Below, piece after piece: positions 28,053 to 37,707 of a stretch of DNA of 64,000 bases. The DNA comes from Alsobacter metallidurans. Lineage in GTDB: Bacteria > Pseudomonadota > Alphaproteobacteria > Rhizobiales > Beijerinckiaceae. The stretch covers positions 1,119,772-1,183,771 of the forward strand of contig NZ_BMES01000001.1 of the NCBI RefSeq assembly GCF_014636935.1. Direction: 5' to 3'. A program made the translations under genes and the position numbers. Each line of letters begins with the position of its first letter. The stretch's first letter is position 1. The notes under the pieces were generated by a model. That model did no database searches. It was not told the DNA's origin and saw nothing but the letters and a program-made list of their open reading frames with translations.

Positions 28053-29558
28053 CTACTCGCCCGCCGGCGAGGGCGCAGGCGCAGGCGCGCGCCGCCCCAG
28101 CGCGTCCGAGGACGCGGGCACCAGCAGGGTCACGAGCACGATCGCGCAGGCCAGCGCCAGCATGCTCCAGAACGTCAGGTGCAGCGCGCCCTGGAGCGCG
28201 GCCGTGAGCGCCGGGTCCGCGGGGGCGCCCGGCGCGCTCTCCAGCGCGGCCCGCAGGCGCTCGCTCGACACCGCGCCCACGCCCGGCGCCCGCGCCAGCG
28301 ACCAGTTGAGCACGGCCCCGAGCGCGGCCGCCCCCAGCGTGCTCCCGAGGTTGCGCGCGAACAGGTTGCTCGCGGTCGCGACCCCGCGCTGGCTCCAGTC
28401 CACGCTCTCCTGGATGAGCACGAGCGACGCGATCGAGTACAGGCCCATGCCCAGGCCCATCACGGCCGAGCCCACGGCCGCCCACACGGGCGAGCTGCCG
28501 GGCCCGAGCGTCACGAACACGCATGCGCCCAGCGGCAGCAGGAGCCCGCCCGCGATCATGATGCGCCTGAGCCCGAACACCGGGAACAGGCGCGCCGCCA
28601 GGGTCGCGCCCGCGGGCCAGCCCAGCACCAGCATGGTGAGCGTGAGCCCGGCCGTCACGGGCGAGCGGTGGAGCACGCCCTGCACGTACATGGGCAGGAA
28701 CGTGGTCAGGCCCATCAGCGCCATGCCGGCGAGCAGGCCCGCGGCGTTGGCGGCCGCGATCGGGCGCCGGCGCCAGAGCGGGAACGACACCATGGGGTCG
28801 GGCGCGCGCCGCTCCTGCCAGACGAACAGGGCCGCGCTGACCGCGAACACGCCCGCCGCGCTCCAGGCCACGTCCGGCCGCCCGCCGCCCGCCAGCGTGA
28901 GCGCGAACATCAGCGCCGCCGTCGCGACCGTGAACAGCGCGGCGCCCGCGTAGTCGATGGAGCGCTCGGCCGTGCGCGGCTCCTCGCGCAGGTAGCGCAC
29001 GAACATCCAGACGGCCGCGAGCCCGATGGGCACGTTCACCCAGAAGATCCACGCCCAAGAGAGCGCGTGGATGATGAGCCCGCCCGCGATCGGCCCGAGC
29101 ACGCTCGACACCGCCCACACGCTGGCGAGGTAGCCCTGCACCTTGCCGCGCTCCTGCGCGGGGTAGAGATCGGCCACGATCGTCATCGCGATCGGCTGCA
29201 TCGCGCCCGCGCCCACGCCCTGGATGAGCCTGAACGCGATCATGCTCGGCATAGACCACGCGAACCCGGCCAGCACGCTGCCGACCAGGAACACGCCGAT
29301 GCCCGCCAGCATCACGGGCTTGCGCCCATACAGGTCCGCGAGCTTGCCGAACACCACCGTCATGGCCGTCTGCGTGAGCAGGAAGCTCGAGAACACCCAC
29401 GCGTAGAGGTCCAGCCCGCCGAGCTCGGCCACGATCTGCGGCATGGCGGTGGACACGATCGTGGCCTCGATCGCGACCATGAACATGGACGCCATCACGG
29501 CTGCGATCACGAACGGGCGCCGTGTTCCGGCGTTGGCGCCGAGGCTGGGTGCGGACAT
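28053..29558 (-). CDS. MFS drug/metabolite exporter, DHA2 (14-helix) family
   Basis: 501 residues with about 14 hydrophobic helices. The motif A loop LVLGKLADLYGRKPVML-like stretch (VVFGKLADLYGRKPVMLAG) and the IVSTAMPQIVAELGGL motif after helix 1 are hallmarks of EmrB/QacA-type exporters. LIQGVGAGAMQPIAMTIV is motif C-like. It uses the proton gradient to expel compounds; the substrate is unknown. No membrane-fusion partner is adjacent. The gene is extremely GC-rich, which produces long antisense open frames. Confidence 0.92.
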   Translation of the reverse strand: MSAPSLGANAGTRRPFVIAAVMASMFMVAIEATIVSTAMPQIVAELGGLDLYAWVFSSFLLTQTAMTVVFGKLADLYGRKPVMLAGIGVFLVGSVLAGFAWSMPSMIAFRLIQGVGAGAMQPIAMTIVADLYPAQERGKVQGYLASVWAVSSVLGPIAGGLIIHALSWAWIFWVNVPIGLAAVWMFVRYLREEPRTAERSIDYAGAALFTVATAALMFALTLAGGGRPDVAWSAAGVFAVSAALFVWQERRAPDPMVSFPLWRRRPIAAANAAGLLAGMALMGLTTFLPMYVQGVLHRSPVTAGLTLTMLVLGWPAGATLAARLFPVFGLRRIMIAGGLLLPLGACVFVTLGPGSSPVWAAVGSAVMGLGMGLYSIASLVLIQESVDWSQRGVATASNLFARNLGSTLGAAALGAVLNWSLARAPGVGAVSSERLRAALESAPGAPADPALTAALQGALHLTFWSMLALACAIVLVTLLVPASSDALGRRAPAPAPSPAGE

Positions 29559-29745
29559 GCGGGATCTCGACGGGGGGCCGGCGCCGCCAGCGGGCGCCGC
29601 GCTTTCGGCCCCTTAAATGCATTCCGCCGGCCAGAGTTCAACCACGCCGCCCGTCGGCGCGATCCCGTCGCCCGCAAAGCGCCATCGCGCCCGGCCCGAT
29701 CCCGCGCTACAACCTAGGCGAGCTTCAACGTCACGGGAGGGCGGC

Positions 29746-30534
29746 ATGGCGGGCTGGCTGGATCGCTTCGTGTCGTCCCAGAGCGACCCCGTGCTGCTGC
29801 TCAGCGGCGTGGTCGGCATGGCGGGCCTCGCCGTGCTGGTGGCGCTGGCGGTGCGGCGCATCCTGCGGCGGGTGGACCCGGCCGTGCTGGAGGGGCAGTC
29901 CAAGCTCGCCGAGGCCGTGCATGGCGGCCTGCTCGCCTTCGCGATCTTCGTGCTCGCGCTGGTGCTCACCGACGTGCGGGCCAATTTCGGTCGGGCCGAC
30001 GACGCCGCCCTGCGCGAGGCCTCCGTGCTGGCCCGCCTCGACCGCGACCTCGCCCGGGCGGCGGACAGCCCCGCGGCCCCGCAGGCCGCCGAGGCCCGCG
30101 CCGCCCTGAAGCGCTACGGACGGGCCGTGGCGGAGTTCGAGTGGAAGGCCCTGGCCGAACCCGCGCCCCGCCTGTCCGAGGAGGCCGGCCAGCGCCTGGC
30201 CGAGCTCGTCGCCGCCGTGCGCCGCCTGCCCCCGGGCGAGGCCGCCGGCCTCGCGGGCCTGCTCGACAAGGCCGAGGAGCTGCGCCAGGGCCGGCTCGAA
30301 AGCGCCACCAAGAGCGTGCCCGCCCTGTTCTGGGAGGTGATCGCGCTCTTCCTGTTCGGCGCCATGGTGATGAACGGCCGCCACACCCTCGACCGCTTCG
30401 GCCTCGGCCTCATCTGCCTCCACATGGGCGCCATCGGCATGGTGGTGGCGCTGATCCTCGCCATGGACTCGCCGTTCAGGGGGGAGACGAGCGTGTCGCC
30501 GGCCGCGATCGTGCGGGCGGTGGGGGAGGGGTGA
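29746..30534 (+). CDS. DUF4239-like membrane protein
   Basis: 262 residues from the ATG at 29746, with gggagg five bases upstream. Two N-terminal helices (VLLLSGVVGMAGLAVLVALAV and AVHGGLLAFAIFVLALVLTDV) are followed by a long soluble helical stretch rich in Ala, Arg and Glu. Two C-terminal helices follow (VIALFLFGAMVMNG and LICLHMGAIGMVVALILAMDS). This 2+2 helix layout fits DUF4239, a bestrophin-like group of unknown function. Its stop is 9 bases from the stop of the reverse transcriptase, which converges on it. Confidence 0.72.
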   Translation: MAGWLDRFVSSQSDPVLLLSGVVGMAGLAVLVALAVRRILRRVDPAVLEGQSKLAEAVHGGLLAFAIFVLALVLTDVRANFGRADDAALREASVLARLDRDLARAADSPAAPQAAEARAALKRYGRAVAEFEWKALAEPAPRLSEEAGQRLAELVAAVRRLPPGEAAGLAGLLDKAEELRQGRLESATKSVPALFWEVIALFLFGAMVMNGRHTLDRFGLGLICLHMGAIGMVVALILAMDSPFRGETSVSPAAIVRAVGEG

Positions 30535-30543
30535 GATGCTACG

Positions 30544-32306
30544 TCATAATCGAAGTCGCTTCATTATATTTTTATAGTAATAATCCATTTGCAACGAATT
30601 ATGATTGTTCTTCAATGTTAATAATGAGCTTGCGGAGGCCAGTTTATTTTGAAGAGCAGAAGTCAGGAGTAAAAACTTTGAATGCGTTATACCTGTAACA
30701 CGGGACGGATTTGGCGATCTTAAGGACGGGTACATCTCTGCGAATGTTGATCGATCGTTTTGAAGATTTATGTGAAATTTGTAAGTCTCACGCACACCGT
30801 CATTCAAAGCGCTGAAAATCAGATTTTTGTAATCAGGTTCTTCAGGAGTCAATGTAAATAGAGGAGTTAAGGCTGCTACCAACCTTCCGAGACGATCATG
30901 CGAAAACCAGACGCTTCGGAACTCGTAAATCGTCTTGAATATTTGGGACGGTGTACCATATTTTGATTGCAACCACAGCTTGCAATAGAAACCATAATAC
31001 GTCGATGCATCATTCGATTCGATGATCGTATCTATATATTTTTGGCAATTCCGTCTTTTAACCAGTGTTTCCGTGAGACAATTCGCGATTGCGACGCCTG
31101 CAGCATCGTCCACAAGTTGGCCAGAAATTGCTGCATTGGCTAATGCTTCAGAGGTTGACGGTTTTAAAGGCTTGCTACGAATGAACGATAGCGCGTTGTC
31201 TCTAACTGCAGGGCGAAACTTTATAATTTTCTCTAGATTACTAGGAGAGACATATGCATCCACCTCGGCGGCCGCGCCAAGCCAGCGCTTAAGTACCTTT
31301 TCTCCATTTCCTGCGTCGAACAGCTTACGAGATAATCCCTGCTGGGTTCTGCGCTCAATGAGCGCGCGCAAAGGTAGAAGCGAAATGCCATAGGTTTTTC
31401 TGTGTTTGATGCTCGCCTTAATTGCGTCAATACGCGAATTTTCTATGACTCGAAAATGATGCCGAGCTTTCTGCTGTGATAAGATCAGAGTCTTTCCGCT
31501 ATTCAGACGAACTTGCTTTGTTTGCAGGACAAGATCAATGGACTTAAGGACTTTTTTCGCATCCGCCAGAGTATCGACTCCAATATCGATATCATCCATA
31601 AAACGTACAAAGTCACGGCTGGTGTCGCTGGCAAGGTACGCATCCAGCTCGTACAGAAAGCAATGCGCAAGTAGTCTAGGTGCATCCAAGTTGATCTGTG
31701 GAAGGCCGATCTCTATACGTGGCGTATAGTCCGGTTGCCAAAGCAAGTCACTAAGAACAAATATAAGCATGTCGATTATGCATTCATCTGCTCCAGCAAT
31801 CGATGAAATCGAGTTGCGAAGATGAACATAAGATATACTATCATAGTAATTTGCGATATCCGTTACAACAACATAGTTTCGAGATTTCGAAAATTCGAAT
31901 AGTTCATGCTGGAAGTTTAGCCAAGCGGCGAGAGTGCCATATTCCGCTCGATCTGATGAGAAACGGTGTTCCTGAGGCTCAAAAAAAGACCTATCAGTGG
32001 GGGATTTACCCCGTATGGTTTTATATAGTGCATCTGACAGGCATTGGAGTACCAGAGCATCTCTAACACTCGGTATTACAAGCTGTCGACACAAGCCCTT
32101 GCTTTTTTCTACAAGAATTCTTTGTGATTTTTGTGGAACATAATCTCCCGAAAGTATTAAGTTTGAAAGTTTCAAACATTCTATTTTTCGAGATGTATGA
32201 AAATCGAATTGTCGATCCCATCATTAAGATACTGCTGTCTCATTGCCGGTCTGACTTTTTCTTTCCAGACACGTTCAATATTCGCAGGTGAAAAGATTGT
32301 CAGCAT
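30544..32306 (-). CDS. Reverse transcriptase, unknown-group/abortive-infection type, with the 5' end in another frame
   Basis: The main frame (30544-32175, 543 codons, opening with TTG) has RT motifs: fingers EKSKGLCRQLVIPSVRDAL (~23-41), motif A VVVTDIANYYDSI (~102-114), motif B region IGLPQINLDAPRLLAH (~156-171) and the YxDD box as RFMDDIDIGV (~191-200). About 340 helical residues follow, as in DRT/Abi reverse transcriptases. No ATG fits this frame. Just upstream, in the adjoining frame, 32306-32181 reads an ATG start, RVWKEKVRPAMRQQYLNDG, then SIFIHLEK and a stop, which looks like the missing RT N-terminus. One extra A in a five-A run would join them. The gene is AT-rich and probably acquired. 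Confidence 0.82.
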
Positions 32307-32444
32307 TTTCGCTGCGCGTATTTCGAAACGTGGAGATCGCACTGCCAGCCTCAAAAATAGAATCGGCCAAAGTCTACGATAAATCTAGACAGGTGAAATG
32401 GCTGAGTAAGAGTTTTAAGCCGTCATCCGGCTGCTTCGCAGCCA

Positions 32445-32735
32445 CCTTCTCCCGGGGGAGAAGGGGCGCGCGCGGGGTGGGTGTGGAGGCTGGATGGAAG
32501 GGCGCGGAACCCTCTCCCGCGGAGCGGGGGAGGGCAGGGAGGGGGCGGATGGGCGTTGGGGCGGGGTCGTTCGGGCGGCGCCGTGGCGCACGGCCGCCTC
32601 CTCTGTCGCCTGTGGCGACATCTCCCCGCTGCGCGGGAGAGAGGTGGCGCACAGGTCGGCGGCGGCGGCGGTTGCGGGGGCCCTCACCCCGGCCCTCTCC
32701 CCTTGGGGAGAGAGGGGGGCGGTTGCGGCGCGTTC
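32445..32735. repeat. Extragenic palindromic repeats, family B, long cluster
   Basis: Several pieces in tandem: cttctcccgggggagaag near 32448, aaccctctcccgcggagcgggggagggca near 32508, gcgacatctccccgctgcgcgggagagaggtggcg near 32616 and cctcaccccggccctctccccttggggagagaggg near 32683. The rest of the gap from the RT to 32990 contains nothing I can identify. Confidence 0.65.
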
Positions 32736-32990
32736 CACGGATTGGCGGTCTTCGCCCCGGCCGGCCCTGGCGCTTGGGCGGGTCGGCCGCGTGTCCGCCC
32801 CACCCCGCCCACAAGTCTCGGACTAGGGCCCCCGGCTTAAGCTGAACGGGGCGGGATGCAATCGAAACGCGTAGCTCTCCTGCGCGGCTGAGACGCGGCC
32901 GGAAAGGCGCGACCATGGGCGGCTTCGCTTGGCGGCCGAGGGCCGGCCGGCGCGCCGCGCCGGGGCGGGGCTGATCGGGGAGGACCAGCC

Positions 32991-33248
32991 ATGAAGGGGA
33001 TCCGCATGCTCGTCGCGAGCGTCGCGCTCGCCGTGTTCAGCACGGGCGCGAGCGCCCAGCGGGTGATGAAATACGAGCCGCCGCAGGGCGAGCTGCGGGG
33101 AGGGCAGTTCGTGTATGTGGACAACGGCAAGTGCCCCAAGGGCCAGATCCTGAAGGTGACGGCCGGCGTGCGGGTGGGCCGCATGGTGAGCGGCGGCGGC
33201 GGCGTCCCGCGCGAGAAGGTCTGCGTGGCGCGCCCCAGCGGCGTGTGA
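32991..33248 (+). CDS. Small secreted protein, DUF6719-like
   Basis: 85 residues with ggggagga before the ATG. A signal peptide (MLVASVALAVFSTGASA) is followed by a short domain, GGQFVYVDNGKCPKGQILKV, with two cysteines (KCPKG and KVCVARP) that may form a disulfide in the periplasm. This resembles the small DUF6719 proteins of the Hyphomicrobiales; function unknown. Confidence 0.7.
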   Translation: MKGIRMLVASVALAVFSTGASAQRVMKYEPPQGELRGGQFVYVDNGKCPKGQILKVTAGVRVGRMVSGGGGVPREKVCVARPSGV

Positions 33249-33297
33249 GGCGCGACGCGCGCCCGGCGGACCCGCCGCCCGGGCGACCCCGCCGCCC

Positions 33298-34209
33298 TTA
33301 CGCCACGCGGTAGCGCGACTGGAGGCCGGGCGGGCCGTCCGTGGCGACGAGGCCGCGCTCGGCGAGGTCTTCCAGGTGGGCGAAGACGCTGAGCGCCGCC
33401 GCGCCGTGCAGCGCGGGGGCGAGGCCGTCATAAAGGCGCGGGACGATGTCGGCGATGAGGCCGTCGCCGGCCGCGACGCGGTCCAGGATGGAGGCTTCGC
33501 GCTGGCGCCGGTGGTGGGCCAGCGCCCGCACGAAGCGCGACGGGTTCGCGACCGGGCCGCCATGGCCGGGCCAGTAGACGCGGTCGTCGCGGCCCTGCAG
33601 GCGGTTCAGCGAGGCCATGTAGGGGCCCATCGCGCCATCCGGCGGGGCCACGATGGTGGTGCTCCACGCCATCACGTGGTCGCCCGAGAACAGGGCGTTC
33701 TCCTCCGGCAGCGCGAACGCGAGATGGTTGGCGGTGTGGCCGGGGGTGGCCACGGCCTGCAGCGTCCAGCCGTCGCCCGCGATGCTGTCGCCATCCTGGA
33801 GGATGCGGGCGGGCGCATGGTCGCGGTCGCCGCTCGCTTCCAGCCGGTTGTGCTCGCCCTCCGCGAGCGGCCGGAAGGCGACGTGCGGGCCGCAGCCGAC
33901 GATCGGCGCGCCCGTGGCGGCCGCCAGCAGGCGCGCGCCCGGCGAATGGTCGCGATGCGTGTGCGTGACCACGATCTGGGCGACGCGCTCGCCCGCCAGC
34001 GCGGCCTGGAGGGCCGCGATATGGGCGGGATCGTCCGGGCCGGGGTCGATCACCGCCACCGCGCCGTGGCCCACCACATACGTGCAGGTGCCCGTGAACG
34101 TGAAGGGCCCGCCATTCGGCGCCACCATGCGGCGCACCAGCGGGCTCACCTGTTGGAGCGTCTCGGGCGCGGCGTCGAAGGAGCGGTCGAAGGGGATGTC
34201 GTCGGCCAT
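33298..34209 (-). CDS. MBL-fold metallo-hydrolase (glyoxalase II/LACTB2-like)
   Basis: 303 residues from the ATG at 34209; an upstream ATG at 34251 is in frame but less family-like. The metal-binding motif is VVTHTHRDHSPGARLL (HxHxDH) and a third histidine lies in TPGHTANHLAF, with the aspartate in ALFSGDHVMAW. A C-terminal winged-helix-like part (HRRQREASILDRVAAGDG, LSVFAHLEDLAERGLV) follows, as in LACTB2-type proteins. The substrate, thioester or nucleic acid, is not determined. Confidence 0.9.
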   Translation of the reverse strand: MADDIPFDRSFDAAPETLQQVSPLVRRMVAPNGGPFTFTGTCTYVVGHGAVAVIDPGPDDPAHIAALQAALAGERVAQIVVTHTHRDHSPGARLLAAATGAPIVGCGPHVAFRPLAEGEHNRLEASGDRDHAPARILQDGDSIAGDGWTLQAVATPGHTANHLAFALPEENALFSGDHVMAWSTTIVAPPDGAMGPYMASLNRLQGRDDRVYWPGHGGPVANPSRFVRALAHHRRQREASILDRVAAGDGLIADIVPRLYDGLAPALHGAAALSVFAHLEDLAERGLVATDGPPGLQSRYRVA

Positions 34210-34380
34210 GCGGAGGGTCCGGTGGGGTTGCGGGGCGGCTACCCCGTTCAACGCGGCGCCTCGTCGTTTCGGCGAACTTGTGGCCGCCCGCGCGAGACCC
34301 TATAGGTCGACGGGACGGATCGGAAGGGGAGCGAATCCCTGCCCGACAGACGCTTTCGCACGGTTACCCGAGAGGACCTG

Positions 34381-35004
34381 ATGGCCGCCGAGTCGCTCCC
34401 CACCCCCATGCCCACCACGTTGGCCTCCGCGCTGTGGCCGGCCGCATCCGCCGGCTCCGACCGGGCCGCCACGCTGGCGCGCGCCGTGTTCCTGGCGCTG
34501 GTCGGCACGGCGCTGCTGACGCTCTCGGCCAAGATCAAGGTTCCGTTCTATCCGGTGCCGATGACGCTGCAGACGCTGGTGGTGCTGTGGCTGGGGGCGG
34601 CCTACGGCTCGCGCCTCGCCGCCGTGACGGTGATCGCCTACCTGGTGGAAGGCGCGCTGGGCCTGCCGGTGTTCGCCGACACGCCGGAGCGCGGCATCGG
34701 CCTCGCCTACATGATGGGCCCGACGGGCGGCTACCTGCTGGGCTTCGTGGCCGGCGCCTTCCTGGTCGGCGTGCTCTGCGAGCGCGGCCTCGGCCGCTCG
34801 CTGCTCGGCATGGGCGTCGCGATGACGCTGGGCCACCTCGCGATCTTCGCGTTCGGCTTCGGCTGGCTCGCGATGGCGATCGGCGCCGAAAAGGCCTGGC
34901 TCGCCGGCGTGGTCCCGTTCTTCGCCGCCACCGCGCTGAAAACCGCCCTCGGCGCCGCGCTGGTGCCGGCCGTATGGACCGTGGTGGACAAGCGCCGGGG
35001 CTGA
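34381..35004 (+). CDS. bioY: Biotin transporter BioY
   Basis: 207 residues with gagagga before the ATG. About six membrane helices. The BioY signature KVPFYPVPMTLQTLVVLWLG is followed by GLAYMMGPTGGYLLGF. BioY is the substrate-specific component of biotin ECF transporters and can also work alone. No bioM or bioN is present here. I looked for a BioR operator (ttatctataa-like) in the leader and did not find one. A bidirectional terminator follows the stop. Confidence 0.94.
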   Translation: MAAESLPTPMPTTLASALWPAASAGSDRAATLARAVFLALVGTALLTLSAKIKVPFYPVPMTLQTLVVLWLGAAYGSRLAAVTVIAYLVEGALGLPVFADTPERGIGLAYMMGPTGGYLLGFVAGAFLVGVLCERGLGRSLLGMGVAMTLGHLAIFAFGFGWLAMAIGAEKAWLAGVVPFFAATALKTALGAALVPAVWTVVDKRRG

Positions 35005-35030
35005 GGCTTTCGGGGTTTCGTGAGGTTGAG

Positions 35031-35053
35031 ACGGCGCCCTCGGGCGCCGTTTT
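35031..35053. terminator. Intrinsic terminator between bioY and the convergent small gene
   Basis: Stem acggcgcc / ggcgccgt (35031-35038 and 35043-35050), four-base loop, then tttcg. It serves bioY; on the other strand the T run is weak. Confidence 0.8.
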
Positions 35054-35057
35054 CGTT

Positions 35058-35471
35058 TCAAAGGGCGTGGTCGACCACTTCGACGTTGTAGATCAGCGTC
35101 GCCGAGTTCTCCTTGTTGAAGCGGTCCACCCAGTAGAGCTTGGCCGTGAAGCTGTCCGTCCCGAGCTTCTGGGCGTGGTACGAGATCCTGTAGCGCTGCG
35201 ACACACGCGCCTCGTTCAGCTTGGGCGCCGTCACGATCGCGATCGGGCGATTGAAGCCGCCGAGAGCGTTCCAGGAGAAGTTGCACCACGCGGTAGGCTT
35301 TTCCTGCATCGGCGTCAGCTTCTGGCGGTTGGCGGCGGCCGTCATCTTCCAGTCGATCTTGAGGGTGTCGCCGTCATAGATCCGGTGGTGGCCCGAGTAG
35401 CAATAGGTGGTGGCCTGGGCTTCAACCGAAGCGAGCGCAAGAACCGCTCCGAGTAGTATACCGCGCATCAT
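35058..35471 (-). CDS. Secreted hypothetical protein
   Basis: 137 residues from the ATG at 35471 (gggag upstream). A signal peptide (RGILLGAVLALASVEAQA) precedes a beta-rich domain, TTYCYSGHHRIYDGDTLKID, with a second cysteine in TAWCNFSWNALGG. No family recognised. GC is lower than in bioY. It is isolated between bioY and the TauE gene. Confidence 0.65.
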   Translation of the reverse strand: MMRGILLGAVLALASVEAQATTYCYSGHHRIYDGDTLKIDWKMTAAANRQKLTPMQEKPTAWCNFSWNALGGFNRPIAIVTAPKLNEARVSQRYRISYHAQKLGTDSFTAKLYWVDRFNKENSATLIYNVEVVDHAL

Positions 35472-35537
35472 CGACTCCCGTTTGATGAATATCAAACGGA
35501 GTACGACGGCCGCCGCACGCCCGGCAATCCGGGACGA

Positions 35538-36299
35538 CTACATACCCGGCCCGTATTGCCGCCAGAAGAACACCAGCGTGAGCACCACGCCGAGCGCCAG
35601 CACGCCGAGCTTGATGAGCTTGGGGTCGATCAGCTTGGCGCCCTTGGCCCCCAGCACGCCGCCGACGATGCCGGCGACCATCATGGCCAGCGTCTCGGGC
35701 CAGCGCACGATGCCCGCGCCCGCGAAGGCCACCACGGCGGCGCCGTTCATCAGCGTCGCCAGCATGATCTTGAGGCCGTTCATGGCATGGATGTCGCGCA
35801 GGCCGAACAGCGTCAGCGCCGCCAGCATCAGGAAGCCGATGCCGCCGCCGAAATAGCCGCCATAGATCGAGATCAGGAACTGCGTCGCCAGCACGGCCGT
35901 GGGCCCCAGAGAATAGCGCTTCAGCGCCGCCGGCCCGGCGAAGTTGCCCCAGCCGAACACCAGCGTGGCGAACAGCATCAGGAAGGGCACGAGCCTGGCG
36001 AAGGCCTCGTTGGAGGTGAACAGCAGCAGCAGCGCGCCGAGGAGCCCGCCGACCAGGCTCACGGCCACAAAGGCCGGCACGTTGACCTGCGTGATCGACT
36101 GGATGTCGCGCCGGTAGGTCCAGGCGCTGGCGCCCTGGCCGGGAAACAACGCCACCGTCGAGGACGCGTTGGCGGCCAGCGGCGGCACGCCCGCGAAGAT
36201 CAGCGCCGGAAAGGTCAGGAAGGCGCCGCCGCCCGCCACGGCGTTGACCACGCCGGCCGCAAAGGCGGCCAGCATCAGAAGCGCGAAGGTGAGGATCAT
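35538..36299 (-). CDS. Sulfite exporter TauE/SafE-family permease
   Basis: 253 residues with eight hydrophobic helices. The N-terminal repeat AAFAAGVVNAVAGGGAFLTF and the second repeat FLISIYGGYFGGGIGFLMLA contain the glycine-rich loops typical of the family. TauE/SafE proteins export sulfite, sulfoacetate or other small organic anions; the substrate here is unknown. It is downstream of frc on the same strand, but the frc terminator lies between, so it is probably its own unit. Confidence 0.9.
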   Translation of the reverse strand: MILTFALLMLAAFAAGVVNAVAGGGAFLTFPALIFAGVPPLAANASSTVALFPGQGASAWTYRRDIQSITQVNVPAFVAVSLVGGLLGALLLLFTSNEAFARLVPFLMLFATLVFGWGNFAGPAALKRYSLGPTAVLATQFLISIYGGYFGGGIGFLMLAALTLFGLRDIHAMNGLKIMLATLMNGAAVVAFAGAGIVRWPETLAMMVAGIVGGVLGAKGAKLIDPKLIKLGVLALGVVLTLVFFWRQYGPGM

Positions 36300-36362
36300 G
36301 GGGGTTACTCGGCGGGTAGGGCCCGGCTGGCGGGATCGCCCATTCTAGCCGCGCAGCGTTGG

Positions 36363-36398
36363 GGAAAACAAAAAGGCCGGGATCTCGCGATCCCGGCC
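36363..36398 (-). terminator. Intrinsic terminator of the oxc-frc operon
   Basis: Perfect 10-base stem ggccgggatc / gatcccggcc (36375-36384 and 36389-36398). On the minus strand it is followed by a T-rich run (36364-36374). It lies 18 bases after the frc stop codon. Confidence 0.9.
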
Positions 36399-36416
36399 AG
36401 TTGGAGTGGAGGAGGG

Positions 36417-37694
36417 TTACTCCGCCGCCGCCATGCGCGGGGCGCCGATGGCCCCGGAGGCGGCGATCTCGGAGAGCTCGCTCTCCGAGTATTTCAGCAC
36501 GCTGCTGAGGATCTCCTGCGTGTGCTCGCCAAGCAGCGGCGAGCGCTCCACCACCGTGGGGCTGGCCGACAGCTTGATCGGGTTGCCGACCGACAGGTAC
36601 TTGCCGCGGGTGGGGTGATCCACTTCCACGAGGGTGCCGGTCGCCTTCAAGGACTCGTCCTCGGCGATCTCCTTCATGGACAGGATCGGCCCGCACGGGA
36701 TGTCCCGCTCGTTCAGGATCTGCATCGCCTCGAACTTGGTCTTGGTCATCGTCCACTGCTCGATGCGGCCGAAGATCTCGTTCAGGCGAGGCAGGCGGAC
36801 CGGCGGCGTGGCGTAGTCCGGGTTGGTCTTCCAGTCCGGCTCGCCGATGATGTCGCAGATCGCCTCCCAGACCGGGGCCTGGGTGATGAAGTAGAGATAC
36901 GCGTTCGGGTCGGTCTCCCAGCCCTTGCACTTCACGATGCGGCCCGGCTGTCCGCCGCCCGAATCGTTGCCGGCGCGCGGCACCGAGTCGCCGAAGGGCA
37001 CGCCCTCGCCGAACTGGCTGTATTCCTTAAGCGGGCCGTGCTGCAGGCGCTGCTGGTCGCGCAGCTTCACGCGGCAGAGGTTGAGCACGCCGTCCTGCAT
37101 CGCGCAGGTGACGCGCTGGCCCTCGCCCGTAACCGTGCGCTGGTAGAGCGCCGTCACGATGCCGAGCGCCAGGTGCAGGCCGGTGCCGGAATCGCCGATC
37201 TGCGCGCCCGTGACGAGCGGCAGGCCGTCGCGGAAGCCGGTGGTCGAGGCGGCGCCGCCGGTGCACTGGGCGACGTTCTCGTAGACCTTGCAGTCCTCAT
37301 AGGGGCCGGGGCCGAAGCCCTTGATGGAGGCCACGATCATGCGCGGGTTCAGCGTCTTGATGCGCTCCCACGGAAAGCCCATGCGGTCCAGCACGCCGGG
37401 GCCGAAATTCTCGACCAGGACGTCGCACTCCTTGATCAGGCGCTCGAGGACCTCCTTCCCCTTCGGGTTCTTGGTGTCGAGCGTGATGGAGCGCTTGTTG
37501 TGGTTCAGCATCGTGAAATAGAGGCTGTCCACCTTCGGGATGTCCTGAAGCTGGCCGCGCGTGATGTCGCCGACGCCCGGACGCTCCACCTTGATCACGT
37601 CCGCGCCGAACCAGGCGAGGAGCTGCGTGCAGGTGGGGCCGGACTGGACGTGGGTGAAGTCAAGGATCTTCACCCCTTCGAGAGCCTTGGTCAT
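36417..37694 (-). CDS. frc: Formyl-CoA:oxalate CoA-transferase
   Basis: 425 residues, close to the 428 of the Oxalobacter enzyme. Class III CoA-transferase features: [20 protein letters not shown] at the N-terminus, the catalytic aspartate in [17 protein letters not shown] and the glycine loop in DSGGGQPG. It moves CoA from formyl-CoA to oxalate, giving oxalyl-CoA and formate. It is 13 bases downstream of oxc, so the two are co-transcribed and complete the oxalate decarboxylation cycle. Confidence 0.96.
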   Translation of the reverse strand: MTKALEGVKILDFTHVQSGPTCTQLLAWFGADVIKVERPGVGDITRGQLQDIPKVDSLYFTMLNHNKRSITLDTKNPKGKEVLERLIKECDVLVENFGPGVLDRMGFPWERIKTLNPRMIVASIKGFGPGPYEDCKVYENVAQCTGGAASTTGFRDGLPLVTGAQIGDSGTGLHLALGIVTALYQRTVTGEGQRVTCAMQDGVLNLCRVKLRDQQRLQHGPLKEYSQFGEGVPFGDSVPRAGNDSGGGQPGRIVKCKGWETDPNAYLYFITQAPVWEAICDIIGEPDWKTNPDYATPPVRLPRLNEIFGRIEQWTMTKTKFEAMQILNERDIPCGPILSMKEIAEDESLKATGTLVEVDHPTRGKYLSVGNPIKLSASPTVVERSPLLGEHTQEILSSVLKYSESELSEIAASGAIGAPRMAAAE

Positions 37695-37707
37695 TGAATG
37701 TCCTCCC

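Noticed and set aside
28027..29622. A 531-codon forward-looking open frame overlapping the MFS gene and similar frames on the other strand
   Set aside because: It is Arg/Ala/Pro/His-rich shadow coding caused by extreme GC at third positions; the MFS reading has helices and family motifs.
34210..34380. BioR operator upstream of bioY
   Set aside because: Only cctatagg was found; it does not fit the known ttatctataa-type site.
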